Shown: positions 9,003-17,751, numbered from the stretch's first letter. The stretch: 64,000 bases of DNA from Geomesophilobacter sediminis (GCF_016458275.1 NZ_JAEMHM010000008.1:62001-126000); one strand, 5' to 3'. Notes: generated from the sequence alone by a model not told the origin. Numbers and translations are program-made.

Positions 9003-9926
9003 CTATTCGGCGGCGGCCTCGGCGCGGTAGCCGATTCCCAGCTGGCGCTCCCGGAGCCGCTTTACCGTCAGCGGCAGCACGACCGCCGCAAAGATCAGGC
9101 CGCAGCCGACCCATTCCTGCTCGGTCAGCCGCTCCCCCAAAAGGAGCATGCCACCGAGCATGCTCCAGACCGGATCGAGGGTATAGATCAGCCCCGCCTT
9201 GGTGGGGGTCGTATATCTTTGGTAGGTGTTCTGCAGGGTGAAGCAGATCACGGTCGGGAAGATCGCGCAGTAGGCGAGGGCGCCCCCGGAGACCGCCGTG
9301 ATCGCGAACGGCTTGGCGGGAAGGATCATAAAGAGGATTCCGCCGATCGTGGCAACGGTGGCGAACTGGACCAGGCTCACCAGGTAGATGTCCTCGTCGC
9401 GCAAGAGCTTTGACACCGTGATGATGTGCATCGCGATGAAGAGGGCGCACAGGGTGGAGAGGAGGTCCCCCTGGTTGAAACCTTCCACGCCGCCGCGGGC
9501 GAGCTGCCAGAGCCCGGCCATCGCGCCGGCCAGCCCGGCGAAGGTCCAGCGGTCCACCCGCTCGCGCCAGATGAGCAGGCAGAGCATCGGGATCAGGAGC
9601 ACGAAAAGGTTGTTGAGAAAACCGGCCCGGGTAGCCGAGGTGCCGCTCACGCCGAGCACGAAGGAGAGGTTGGTGGCGCCCAGGGCCAGGCCGACCTTGA
9701 TCCCGGTCACGAAGGTGGCCCGGTTGAAGCGGTGCCGGCGCGGGAAGCAGATGATTGCCATCAAGAGAGTGGCGAGGGAGAAGCGGAAAAAGAAGAAGGT
9801 GACCGGCGGGATCTCCCGGAAGCCGATCTTGTTGAATACGAAGCTCCCGCCCCAAAAGAGGGTGGTGAGCACCAGCATCAAGGTCGGCTTGACCGAGTTC
9901 GAATCTGCAGAGGACTGAGGTTGCAT
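9003..9926 (-). CDS. EamA/DMT-superfamily transporter
   Basis: A 307-residue inner-membrane protein with ten predicted helices in two five-helix repeats. The first repeat begins VLTTLFWGGSFVFNKIG with the usual WG-x-F; the second ends with DPVWSMLGGMLLLGE, a hallmark of the EamA domain. It probably exports small metabolites such as amino acids; the substrate cannot be assigned. ATG 9926 is chosen because the hydrophilic stretch then leads straight into helix 1; its ribosome site is weak (AGGGCG). Confidence 0.88.
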   Translation of the reverse strand: MQPQSSADSNSVKPTLMLVLTTLFWGGSFVFNKIGFREIPPVTFFFFRFSLATLLMAIICFPRRHRFNRATFVTGIKVGLALGATNLSFVLGVSGTSATRAGFLNNLFVLLIPMLCLLIWRERVDRWTFAGLAGAMAGLWQLARGGVEGFNQGDLLSTLCALFIAMHIITVSKLLRDEDIYLVSLVQFATVATIGGILFMILPAKPFAITAVSGGALAYCAIFPTVICFTLQNTYQRYTTPTKAGLIYTLDPVWSMLGGMLLLGERLTEQEWVGCGLIFAAVVLPLTVKRLRERQLGIGYRAEAAAE

Positions 9927-9957
9927 CGCCCTATTAAAGACTGCGAGGGCACGGTTA

Positions 9958-10060
9958 GTCAATGGACAATTGACAATGGACAATGGACAACGCCGTCGGT
10001 GCCGGCAAAACCTGCCCGCCTTTCGTTGTCCATTGTCAATTATCAATTGTCGATTGATAC
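9958..10060. repeat. Imperfect inverted repeat of the ACAATGGACAA type
   Basis: Left arm (9958-9992) carries GACAATGGACAATGGACAAC; right arm (10024-10060) carries GTTGTCCATTGTCAATTATC, with a 31-base loop. The right arm forms the last codons and the stop codon of the neighbouring L,D-transpeptidase. Confidence 0.7.
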
Positions 10061-10945
10061 ATCCACCAGCAGCCCACTAGCTTCCAGTGCCGCCGCCCGC
10101 ACCTTGTGCAGGTCCACCTTTTCCAACAGGTTCCTGCCGTCCAGAAGGTGGAACGCTTCCTTGAAGAGGTCCCGGCTGTCTTCATAGTCGCTGACCTGGA
10201 GGTAGACCTTTTTGCCGATCACCGCCACCTTCACCGGCTGGTTCACGATCAGGACCCGCATCCCGGTCGGCACCATCTGGAACAGCGCCTGGATGTCCTC
10301 CTCGTAGAGCCGGATGCAGCCGTGGCTGCTGCGCGTGCCGATACCAAAAGGGCGGTCGGTGCCGTGGATCAGGATGGAGCGGTTGGAAAGGCGCAGCGAC
10401 CGGCTCCCCATCGGGTTGTCCGGTCCCGGCGGGACTACCGGCGGCAGGTACGGCTTTTCATTGAGGATGGACTTGGGCACGAACCAGCTCGGGTCCTTGG
10501 TTTTCTCCACCACCTTGAACACCCCCAGCGGGGTGTCCATCCCCTGGTCGCCGATGCCGATGGGGAAGGTGATGACCTCGTGGGCATTGTCGCGGGGGAA
10601 ATAGTAAAGGCGCATCTCGGCGAGGTTGATCACGATGCCGCGCTGGATCGGCACATCCGGAATTATCCACTGGGTCGGGACTACCAGGAGCGTTTCCTGG
10701 GCGGGGATGAACGGATCGACGGCTGGATTGGCCGCCGAAATGGCGTTCACCCCGATATCGAAATCCCGCGCCACCTCGAAGAGGGACTCATCCGCCGTGA
10801 TGGTATAAAAGTTCCGGGCGCCGATCAGGGCACCGTCTCTGACGTACTTGGCGGCAAGGCTCGTTCCGGCGCTGCCGAAGCATCCCAGCACGATCAGGAA
10901 CAGGATCGTTGCCTTCCGTATGATCAGAAACCGCCTATTTAGCAT
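10043..10945 (-). CDS. LysM and L,D-transpeptidase (YkuD) domain protein
   Basis: A 300-residue exported enzyme that would cross-link peptidoglycan or attach proteins to it. An N-terminal signal segment (residues 9-32) is followed by a LysM-like module (FYTITADESLFEVARDF, about 46-95) and a YkuD domain with HGTD and the catalytic motif SSHGCIRL. The last residues are encoded by an inverted repeat, so the natural C-terminus may once have differed. It is divergent from a second L,D-transpeptidase with a 128-base intergenic region. Confidence 0.9.
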   Translation of the reverse strand: MLNRRFLIIRKATILFLIVLGCFGSAGTSLAAKYVRDGALIGARNFYTITADESLFEVARDFDIGVNAISAANPAVDPFIPAQETLLVVPTQWIIPDVPIQRGIVINLAEMRLYYFPRDNAHEVITFPIGIGDQGMDTPLGVFKVVEKTKDPSWFVPKSILNEKPYLPPVVPPGPDNPMGSRSLRLSNRSILIHGTDRPFGIGTRSSHGCIRLYEEDIQALFQMVPTGMRVLIVNQPVKVAVIGKKVYLQVSDYEDSRDLFKEAFHLLDGRNLLEKVDLHKVRAAALEASGLLVDVSIDN

Positions 10946-11035
10946 GGCAGCCCGCTTCCTTCACCAGTAAGAAGGGGCACGATATACGCGCCCCCCAAGG
11001 TACAGCTTCTCTTAACTCTGTGTCATTTCCGGCAA

Positions 11036-11065
11036 TTGACGCGCTTACGGCACCTGTCCTATAAT
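11036..11065 (+). promoter_or_regulatory. Strong sigma-70 promoter giving a probably leaderless transcript
   Basis: TTGACG and TATAAT separated by 18 bases. The -10 ends only eight bases before the ATG at 11074, so transcription should start at or next to the start codon. No Shine-Dalgarno sequence is present. Confidence 0.6.
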
Positions 11066-11073
11066 CCCATGCT

Positions 11074-11583
11074 ATGAGAATCTCTTCAATATTCACCATC
11101 CTGTTGGCCCTGGCCCTGGCGCTGCCGGTGGTCGTCCGGTCCGAACCCGGCCCAGCCTCGCTTTATGCCGACCGGTTGGTGGTGATCAAGAGCCAGAAAC
11201 GGCTCTTTTTGTACCGTGAGGGGACCCTTCTCAAGACCTACAAGGTCGCCCTGGGCAAGAAGATGGGGCCCAAAACCCGTCAGGGCGACTGCCGCACTCC
11301 CGAAGGCTCCTACCGCATCGACGGCCGCCGGCGCGACAGCCGGTTCTACAAGGCGCTCCACATATCCTATCCCAATGCCGATGACGAAAGAAACGCGCAT
11401 AGCACGGGATGTCTTCCGGGGGGCAATATCGAGATCCACGGCCTTCCCAAGGGATACGAGGACCTGGCAGCGATCCACACCCGCCACAACTGGACCAGCG
11501 GCTGCATTGCCGTCTCCAACCAGGAAATCGACGAGCTGTGGCAGCTGGTCCCCGACGGCACCCCGATAGAAATCCGCCCGTAG
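11074..11583 (+). CDS. Secreted L,D-transpeptidase, YafK-like
   Basis: A 169-residue protein with a signal peptide (residues 1-23) and a single YkuD/YafK-type domain. Seen: VIKSQKRLFLYREG, GPKTRQGDCRTPEG (family G-x-KxxxGDxxTPEG), IEIHG, and catalytic TSGCIAVSN. It probably acts on peptidoglycan in the periplasm. The start is fixed by the signal peptide although no ribosome site precedes it; the promoter position suggests a leaderless mRNA. Confidence 0.9.
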   Translation: MRISSIFTILLALALALPVVVRSEPGPASLYADRLVVIKSQKRLFLYREGTLLKTYKVALGKKMGPKTRQGDCRTPEGSYRIDGRRRDSRFYKALHISYPNADDERNAHSTGCLPGGNIEIHGLPKGYEDLAAIHTRHNWTSGCIAVSNQEIDELWQLVPDGTPIEIRP

Positions 11584-11641
11584 TTTTTCCTCACCCCTTC
11601 GGCGCACGGTGGCACCCCGTGTCCCCGGAGTCCGTCACCCC

Positions 11642-11677
11642 ATCCTCACCCCGACCCTTTCCTTGAAGGAGAGGGAG
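11642..11677. repeat. Dispersed repeat family 3 (CCTCACCCC type)
   Basis: ATCCTCACCCCGACCC followed by a CTTTCCTTGAAGGAGAG hairpin. Copies of the same design occur at 13811 and 20344. Confidence 0.6.
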
Positions 11678-11734
11678 GTAATGGTCCTACTGAGAATTAA
11701 CATGAATCGGCTGGTTCATTCATCATTGAACAGC

Positions 11735-12133
11735 CTATTTCTTCTGCTCCAGCCTGAAGATCTTCTCCGCCTTTTTCGCCGCCTGCTCCGCCTCGCGGGT
11801 CGACTGTTCCGCCTGTTTAGCCGAGCTTTGAGCCTGCTGTGCCGATTGCGCGGCGCTTCGGGCATCGTTGCGCGCGTCCGTCGCGGCGGCCTCGGCCCGT
11901 TTGGCCGCTTCGAGTGCCTGGCGGGCGGTGTCGGTCGCATTCTGGACCGCCGCGCGGTCGGTGGCTGAGAGCTCCGTTGGCTGGGCCAGCCTGCTTTCGA
12001 TCGCGTTCAGACGCGACTCGATCCTCCCCAGCCGGTCGTTGACCGGATCTACCTGCTGTTTCACGTAATCCTTGGTGGCACAACCCGAGGCAACCAAAAG
12101 CGTCAAGGCACAAATACTTACAACCTGTCTCAT
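11735..12133 (-). CDS. Small lipoprotein with alanine-rich coiled coil
   Basis: A 132-residue predicted lipoprotein: signal peptide with lipobox VASGC (Cys 18), then a long Ala/Gln/Lys/Glu-rich helix with heptad character (SAAQSAQQAQSSAKQAEQ), like the alanine-zipper Lpp-type proteins. Start 12133 is chosen for the GAGG six bases upstream; the first Met of the open frame lacks one. It probably lies in the periplasm anchored to a membrane. It is transcribed alone. Confidence 0.8.
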   Translation of the reverse strand: MRQVVSICALTLLVASGCATKDYVKQQVDPVNDRLGRIESRLNAIESRLAQPTELSATDRAAVQNATDTARQALEAAKRAEAAATDARNDARSAAQSAQQAQSSAKQAEQSTREAEQAAKKAEKIFRLEQKK

Positions 12134-12222
12134 TGATGACCTCCTCAATGTCTGAATTATGCGACCCTCCTGTTATACCGCTCCCACCAACCCGCGCAAC
12201 GAATTGAATCGAAGAGTGGGCA

Positions 12223-12252
12223 AGGGGACTGGCTCCGCAGGTGCCTGTCCCC
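12223..12252. repeat. Dispersed hairpin repeat family 2
   Basis: GGGGACTGGCTCCGCAGGTG then CCTGTCCCC, a short hairpin. Other copies lie at 13853 (inside a gene) and 17675. Confidence 0.75.
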
Positions 12253-12419
12253 CTCATTGATATGTACGAGCCCTGGTTCATTGTCTCATTGTTTCATTGT
12301 CCATTGCCATCTCCCCGACCCAGACACCCATTCTTTGTGACTTTTCTTCGCCAGCCGACTTGTGCTATCATACCGGATCATTTTAGTCCTAAATGCCAGT
12401 TTGATATGGAGCTCATAGC

Positions 12420-13481
12420 ATGAACGTTGAACAGATGAAGGCGGTCCTGAAAGAGATCGTCACCAAGACCGACCTCACCCCCTGCATCGTCGGGCACCGT
12501 GGCGTCGGCAAGACGGCCGGGATCATCCAGGCCTGCCGCGACATGGAACGCCGCTACGTCTCGCTGCGCCTGGGGCAGATGGAGGTGGGAGACCTGGTTG
12601 GTATCCCCTACCGCGAAGGGAGCAATATGCACTGGTCCCGCCCGTCCTGGCTTCCCCAGGACGACGACGTGCCGACCCTGGTGCACTGCGACGAGTTGAA
12701 CCGCGCCCAGCAGGAGGACACCCTGCAGGCGATCTTCCAGTTCGTGGAGCCCCCCGCGGAAGGGATGCTCCGCGCCCTCCACACCCACCGGCTCTCTAAG
12801 CGCCACAAGGTCGTCGTCAGCATCAACCCCCCCGACGGCACCTACCAGGTGGCGACCCTGGACCGCGCCCTGGTGGACCGCATGGTGATGCTGTTCGTTG
12901 AGACCGACTACCAGTGCTGGGCCCGCTACGCCCAGGAACGCGACCTCTCCGGCGACGTCCGGAGCTTTCTCGCCGGCAACTCCGGTGTCCTCGCCAGGCA
13001 GGGGGCGCCGATGGACCTTCAGGTCGAGCCGAGCGAGCGCGGCTGGGAGATGGTGAGCGCGCTGCGCAAGAACTGCCGCTTTCCCGGCGACCTGGAGATG
13101 GAAGTCTACGCCGGGATCATCGGCAAGGAGGCTGCCATCATGTTCCTGCGCTGGCTGGCCGACCGGAAGGGGCGTCCGGTCACCGCTTCCGAGGTCCTGA
13201 ACGAATGGGAGAGCGTAGCCGACCGCGCCGCCGCCCAGCGCGACGACATCCAGGCCGCCACGGTGAACGACCTCGGCACCACGCTGCGGGTCTCCCCCGG
13301 CCTCACCGAAGAGCAGGAGGAGAACCTGGTCGCCTACATCGCCGTGCTGCCGCGCGACCTGCGGTTCGGTTTCGTGAAGACCCTCCTCAAGATCCCCGAG
13401 GTGGCGCTTTCCATCGCCAAGGACCGCTACGACGCGGTCATCCTCGACGCGATGCAGTCGATCGCGAGCGAGGCGAGCTAG
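12420..13481 (+). CDS. MoxR-type AAA+ ATPase
   Basis: A 353-residue AAA+ protein with Walker A GHRGVGKTA (about 27-35) and Walker B followed by DELNRAQ (about 96-102), the DE-x-N-R pattern of MoxR chaperones. GGAG precedes the ATG. It is followed six bases later by a VWA/DUF2201 protein and then a small unknown protein; MoxR-VWA pairs usually act together in metal insertion or complex assembly. The client is unknown. Confidence 0.9.
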   Translation: MNVEQMKAVLKEIVTKTDLTPCIVGHRGVGKTAGIIQACRDMERRYVSLRLGQMEVGDLVGIPYREGSNMHWSRPSWLPQDDDVPTLVHCDELNRAQQEDTLQAIFQFVEPPAEGMLRALHTHRLSKRHKVVVSINPPDGTYQVATLDRALVDRMVMLFVETDYQCWARYAQERDLSGDVRSFLAGNSGVLARQGAPMDLQVEPSERGWEMVSALRKNCRFPGDLEMEVYAGIIGKEAAIMFLRWLADRKGRPVTASEVLNEWESVADRAAAQRDDIQAATVNDLGTTLRVSPGLTEEQEENLVAYIAVLPRDLRFGFVKTLLKIPEVALSIAKDRYDAVILDAMQSIASEAS

Positions 13482-13487
13482 GCCGCC

Positions 13488-14786
13488 ATGGTAAACGGGC
13501 TGCAAAATGCCGTGGTGCGTCTCCTTAGGGAGCGTCCCTTCTACGGCCATTTTCTCCTCAACCTGCGTCGCGAGGAGCGTCCCCTGGAAGGATGGGGGGC
13601 GGGGGTGACCATCCGGGACGGGATTCCGATCCTCTCGGTCGATCCGGCGCGCTTTGACGCGCTCGATCCGGGGGAGCAGGAAGGACTCCTGGAGCACCTG
13701 GTGAAGCACCTTTTGCATCTGCACATGCTGCGGAGAAAAGAACGTAACCGCCACGACTGGGACATCGCCTGCGACCTCGCCATCAACCCGGGCATCACGG
13801 GAACCAACCATCCCCCTCTCCCCCCGGGAGAGGGTTGGGGTGAGGGAGCAACGGGGACTGGCACCTCCGGTGCCTGTCCCCCTCATACCAAGGATGCCGC
13901 CGCCACTTCCCCGCGCCGCCTCCCCGAAGGGGCCGTCTACCCCGAGCAGTACGGCCAGCTTCCGGGCCTTGCCGCCGAGGAATACTACGCGCTGCTGGTT
14001 CCCCCCTTCGACACCGGGAACCTTTCCGGGCGCGGCCACGGCGACGCCGACGAGGAGACCCACGGCGCATCCGGCCCGGGTCCGGGCGAGGTCCAGGGAA
14101 AGACCGTCGACAGCCACGATCTTTGGAGCGACGCCGACAGCACGCCGCTCACGTTGGCCGAGGAGATGGTGCGCGCGGTGACCCGGGAAAGTATGCGCGG
14201 TGCCGACGGGCAAGTCCCCGCCGACATCGCCGCGGTGGTGGAAGGGCTCCTGGCACCGTCACCGATCCCCTGGCGCCAGGTGCTGAGGCAGTTCATCGGA
14301 ACCGCCGGGCGGGTGGGGCGCTCCAGCACCTGGATGCGTCAGCACCGCCGCTTCGGCCACGACACACCGGGGACCCGCAAGCGCCGGCGGCTGAACCTTT
14401 TGGTGGGGATCGACGTGAGCGAGTCCACCGACATCGTGGCGCTGCGTGAACTCTTCGCCCGGGAACTGGTGCAGATCGCCCGGGGGCGCGACGCGGCGAT
14501 CACCGTGTTGTACGCCAACAGCCGGATCCAGCGGGTGGAGAGCTTCAACAGCGCCTCCTGCGTGCAGCGGCGCTACGACGGGGGCGGCTTTACCGATCTG
14601 CGTCCCGTCTTTGACTACGCAAAGACCATGAACCCCCTCCCCGCGGCGGTTATCTACCTTACCGACGGCGAGGGACCCGCACCGGAGCAGATGGAGTTTC
14701 CGACCCTGTGGGTGCTGACCGCCCAGGGAGCGAAGCCGGTCCCGTGGGGCGTGGAACTTAGACTGGAGGATTACCATGGAGACTGA
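13488..14786 (+). CDS. DUF2201 putative metallopeptidase / VWA-like protein with repeat insertion
   Basis: A 432-residue partner of the preceding MoxR ATPase. The N-terminal part (to about residue 104) looks like the DUF2201 metallopeptidase-type domain (LEHLVKHLLHLH then RHDWDIACDLAIN). The C-terminal part (about 300-432) is VWA-like with a DVSES motif in place of DxSxS and a late YLTDGEG. Residues about 105-145 are translated from two intergenic-type hairpin repeats (13811-13882) that keep the frame open; this stretch is low-complexity and probably a disordered linker. Its 3' end overlaps the next gene by 11 bases. Confidence 0.82.
   Translation: MVNGLQNAVVRLLRERPFYGHFLLNLRREERPLEGWGAGVTIRDGIPILSVDPARFDALDPGEQEGLLEHLVKHLLHLHMLRRKERNRHDWDIACDLAINPGITGTNHPPLPPGEGWGEGATGTGTSGACPPHTKDAAATSPRRLPEGAVYPEQYGQLPGLAAEEYYALLVPPFDTGNLSGRGHGDADEETHGASGPGPGEVQGKTVDSHDLWSDADSTPLTLAEEMVRAVTRESMRGADGQVPADIAAVVEGLLAPSPIPWRQVLRQFIGTAGRVGRSSTWMRQHRRFGHDTPGTRKRRRLNLLVGIDVSESTDIVALRELFARELVQIARGRDAAITVLYANSRIQRVESFNSASCVQRRYDGGGFTDLRPVFDYAKTMNPLPAAVIYLTDGEGPAPEQMEFPTLWVLTAQGAKPVPWGVELRLEDYHGD
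13811..13882. repeat. Family-3 and family-2 hairpin repeats inserted in a coding sequence
   Basis: 13811-13846 is the reverse complement of the CCCTCACCCC-type repeat (CCCTCTCCCCCCGGGAGAGG). 13853-13882 is a full family-2 hairpin (GGGGACTGGCACCTCCGGTG then CCTGTCCCC). Both are translated in frame in the VWA gene. Confidence 0.85.
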
Positions 14787-15183
14787 ATTCAAGCCGATGA
14801 CCGCCGAGTCGGTCGCGGAACTCTTAAAGGAGGCCGGGGCCCAGGTGATGGTCCGTGCCGGCCGTTCGGAAAACTACAGCGCGCCGCGCGAATTTTCCTT
14901 TGAGGTGAAGTCGATTTTCGAAAACGGGATGGGGCTGCACGTGGTGGCGCGCCAGTTCAACTACCGCGACCCGTGGGAGGCCGAGGGGCGGGTAAACGAC
15001 CTGGTGGACGCGATGCTCTTGCGCGACGGCGCGCTCACCGCGCTCCCCAAGGGGTATCCGTACTTCCAGGGAACCGAGGAGGAATGCAACCTCGACGAGG
15101 ACCAGCTCCGCGAAGTGATCGACTGCGTCCGCAAGGTCAACGTCAAGGTCTACCTCCTCCAGGAGCTGACCGGAGATAGGTAA
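14776..15183 (+). CDS. Hypothetical protein in the MoxR-VWA operon
   Basis: A 135-residue soluble protein that I do not recognise. It is acidic with a mixed alpha/beta pattern, no signal peptide and no cysteine pair. The start codon overlaps the 3' end of the VWA gene, so the three genes are translationally coupled, and a strong terminator follows. Context suggests a third component of the ATPase-VWA system. Confidence 0.75.
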   Translation: METEFKPMTAESVAELLKEAGAQVMVRAGRSENYSAPREFSFEVKSIFENGMGLHVVARQFNYRDPWEAEGRVNDLVDAMLLRDGALTALPKGYPYFQGTEEECNLDEDQLREVIDCVRKVNVKVYLLQELTGDR

Positions 15184-15218
15184 GGTCATTCCAGAGCCCG
15201 TGGATTACCCCACAAGTC

Positions 15219-15257
15219 GAGCCCGGCAACCGCATCGGTAGCCGGGCTCTTTTTTTG
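15219..15257 (+). terminator. Terminator of the MoxR-VWA operon
   Basis: GAGCCCGGC paired with GCCGGGCTC followed by a T run. Confidence 0.9.
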
Positions 15258-15272
15258 TGTGAGAAAAATTAA

Positions 15273-15300
15273 TTGACAAAAATTAATGCATGTGTAGTCT
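15273..15300 (+). promoter_or_regulatory. Possible sigma-70 promoter
   Basis: A perfect TTGACA is followed 16 bases later by a weak TAGTCT. It lies in a short AT-rich stretch before the next gene. Confidence 0.35.
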
Positions 15301-15351
15301 TTTGGATCATCGGCATCTCAGCAAAAGTCGCAAGAAGAGGAGGTGATTTCC

Positions 15352-16011
15352 ATGTTCGATGTGGCCGATACCAACTTCAAACGCCTCAGTTATCCGGAAC
15401 TGATCCTGCTCACCGATACCGTTGCCGGCAACCTGGAAACCCACCCGCTGTTCCAAACCAACTACCCTGATGTGGTTCCACTTCCCTCTCATCTCAGGGA
15501 GCAGAACGCGGCGCTTCGCGCCGCAGTCAATGCCGCTGCCAACCGGGACACCCAGAAGATCGCTGAGAGAAACAGCATTCGTGCCGCTTTGGAAGACGAC
15601 CTCAAGATCGTCGCCGCCTATGTCGTCATGAAGTCGATCAAGGAAAACGATCCCGGTTTGATCACCGCCATCGGTTTCGAACTCAGCGTAAAGAGCAACT
15701 CGAGGAGCCCCATCACCTACATACCACTGAATGCGCCAGGGGAGCTGATCGCGAAGCATGGCAAAATGTCCGGTACCGTTACGCTCCGCGCGAGGAAGGT
15801 CCCCGGAGCGGTAATGTACGAGCTCCAAGCCTGCGACGGCATTCCGACCGGGGAAGAGTGTTGGGAGACGGGGAGGGACTTCAAGTCCTGCAGCAAGATA
15901 CAAGTCGACGGCTGCGAGCCGGCCCGAAGGCGCTCCTTCCGCCTGAGAGCCAAGGGAGACAACAACACCCACGGCCCCTGGTCCCCGCACGTAACCATCA
16001 TCGTACTTTGA
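15352..16011 (+). CDS. Hypothetical protein with C-terminal fibronectin-III-like segment
   Basis: A 219-residue protein preceded by a near-perfect AGGAGGTGA. The N-terminal half is helical (about 1-110); the second half has the spacing of a fibronectin type III-like domain found in many Geobacter proteins (GTVTLRARKVPGAVMYELQ, then RSFRLRAKGDNNTHGPWSP). No signal peptide. Single gene with its own terminator. Function unknown. Confidence 0.75.
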   Translation: MFDVADTNFKRLSYPELILLTDTVAGNLETHPLFQTNYPDVVPLPSHLREQNAALRAAVNAAANRDTQKIAERNSIRAALEDDLKIVAAYVVMKSIKENDPGLITAIGFELSVKSNSRSPITYIPLNAPGELIAKHGKMSGTVTLRARKVPGAVMYELQACDGIPTGEECWETGRDFKSCSKIQVDGCEPARRRSFRLRAKGDNNTHGPWSPHVTIIVL

Positions 16012-16045
16012 CCGCAACCGATACCCAGGTACCGCAACGCTGAAA

Positions 16046-16080
16046 CAAAAAAGGCTTCCCGAAAAGGGAAGCCTTTTTTG
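16046..16080 (+). terminator. Terminator, possibly bidirectional
   Basis: AAAAAAGGCTTCCC and GGGAAGCCTTTTTT form a symmetrical stem with GAAAA loop. Confidence 0.9.
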
Positions 16081-16097
16081 TTATGGATATATAAAAA

Positions 16098-16133
16098 GAA
16101 CCCCCCTTTGAGAAGGGGGGCAGGGGGGATTTG
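16098..16133. repeat. Dispersed repeat family 4 (CCCCCCTTTG type)
   Basis: ACCCCCCTTTGAGAAGGGGG followed by CAGGGGGGATTT. A second copy lies at 23588 and a diverged one at about 19917. Confidence 0.6.
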
Positions 16134-16199
16134 CCTTTTATTCTGCCCCCCCGGCGTCTCCCTGTCCGTCGCAGGCCGTGCAAACTTTTAAAGGTCTTG

Positions 16200-16770
16200 T
16201 CGCGATTAACAGGTGGGTAGCAGCAGGAATCGGACTCCTTCGAACATTGCCGCACGATATGAACGGGTAGCACCGGCTCCTTCCAGTGAAGGTAACCCCC
16301 ACAATGAAAAATATGTCACTACCAAGCTGACCCCGATCACGCCTAAGACAAACCAGCAGGCAATCAAGCCAAACGGGCAAGGCGGTAAGCAAAGAATCCA
16401 CACCGCCAACGTTGCTCGCCCACCCTTCAACGATTGCCGTGACCTTTCCAACCTTGCGCCCGTCGCCCTTAACGAAGGACGCTGTCCAGCAAGCTTACCC
16501 GCCCCAGCCCTAACAGTAGCGGTGTCCCTGCCAAACTTAAAAGGCTCACCTCGTACGGAGGGAGTCACACCTCCACGCTTACCCTCCCCAGCTCTAACGG
16601 TAGCAGTGTCCCCGCCAAGCTTAAAAGGCTCACCTTTTTCGAAGGGAGTCACCCCGCCAAGTAAACCGGCCTCACCCCCAACGAAAGCAGTAGCACTGAT
16701 ACGCTTCGCCGATCATTCCCTACGCTGCAAGCAGGCCCGCCGAACCCGTCAGCCACAAATGTAAAGAAAT
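16200..16770. repeat. Region with an 85-bp direct repeat and open frames on both strands
   Basis: Two diverged copies with an 85-base period start at 16502 and 16587 (shared CCCCAGC-CTAAC, GGTGTCCC/AGTGTCCC, TTAAAAGGCTCACC, GGGAGTCAC); a third, weaker unit may precede them. A plus-strand frame (16213-16764) reads as repeated TVAVS/LKGSP peptide. A minus-strand frame (16206-16652, GTG start) reads as repeated GDTATVRAG peptide followed by one hydrophobic segment near its C-terminal third. No ribosome site is convincing on either strand and codon use does not decide. I leave it as a repeat region of unknown coding status. Confidence 0.5.
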
Positions 16771-16962
16771 GGCCAAGCTCTGCAAGCCAATCGTCCCCAA
16801 ATCGGCACGACTGGCATTTCGCTTGCCGTCAAATTTGCCTTTCCCTGTTACTCCTAACGCTTCTGTCGAACCCGGCGGTGCATGGATTTGTTGTTGAATT
16901 CCGGGGCGGTCGAGGCTAGTATCACGCCTTCATCCCATCACCCCGTTTCGAGGAGGAGACCC

Positions 16963-17535
16963 ATGAAGCAATCCTTGGGCGCCAAGACGCTGCTCTTTCC
17001 GGCACCGGTCCTTTTGGTCGGGACCTACGACCAGGCCGGCAAACCGAACCTGATGAACGCTGCCTGGGGCGGCATCTGCTGCTCCGAGCCCCCCTGCGTC
17101 GGGGTTTCCCTGCGCAAGGCGCGGCATTCCTATGACGCCATCGTGGAGCGGAAGGCCTTCACCATCTGTATCCCCACCGAAAGCCAGCTGAAGGAAGCGG
17201 ACTACGTCGGGATCGCCTCGGGGCGCAACGCGGACAAGTTTGCGGTGGCCGGGCTCACCCCGGTGAAAAGCGAACTGGTGGACGCTCCCTATGCGGCGGA
17301 ATTTCCCTTCGTGCTCGAATGCCGCCTGCTGCATACCATCGAGATCGGCATTCACACCCAGTTCATCGGTGAGATCGTCGATGTGAAGGCGGACCCCGCG
17401 GTGCTTGCGGCCGACGGGCTTCCCGACATCTTGAAACTCAAGCCGCTCATCTTCGATACCGCCCACCGCGGCTACTACGGCGTCGGCGAGCTTTTGGGCC
17501 AGGCGTTTTCCGCAGGGAGAGAGTTCGGAATATAA
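16963..17535 (+). CDS. Flavin reductase-like FMN-binding protein
   Basis: A 190-residue protein of the flavin reductase/FMN-binding split-barrel family. Seen: [20 protein letters not shown], the conserved [18 protein letters not shown] segment, FTICIPTE, and [17 protein letters not shown] precedes the ATG. It is monocistronic. In anaerobes such proteins shuttle electrons or act as flavoredoxins; the partner is unknown. Confidence 0.88.
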   Translation: MKQSLGAKTLLFPAPVLLVGTYDQAGKPNLMNAAWGGICCSEPPCVGVSLRKARHSYDAIVERKAFTICIPTESQLKEADYVGIASGRNADKFAVAGLTPVKSELVDAPYAAEFPFVLECRLLHTIEIGIHTQFIGEIVDVKADPAVLAADGLPDILKLKPLIFDTAHRGYYGVGELLGQAFSAGREFGI

Positions 17536-17600
17536 TCGCCACCCCGTCTGACTCGTAGGGGCGCAGCATGCTGCGCCCGCTCCTCCGCCTCTCGTGTTAT

Positions 17601-17704
17601 GCAGGCGCGATATTCCTGTCGCGATTCCGCCGCAGGCGGTGCCCACGGCAGCGTCAATCGCGCCTGAACTGAGAGGGGGACAGGCACCTTCGGAGCCAGT
17701 CCCC
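17601..17704. repeat. Family-1 hairpin followed by family-2 hairpin
   Basis: 17601-17667 is a family-1 variant (GGCGCGATATTCCTGTCG, CCGCCGCAGGCGG, returning CAATCGCGCC). 17675-17704 is family 2 (GGGGACAGGCACCTTCGGAG then CCAGTCCCC). The two families are adjacent but not nested. Confidence 0.75.
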
Positions 17705-17751
17705 TTTTGCCCCGACCCCCGACCCCAGATCCCCGACCCCGGTTCAATAAC

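Noticed and set aside
16502-16670. CRISPR-like array
   Set aside because: Only two diverged direct repeats of 85 bases without spacers of constant size, and no cas genes.
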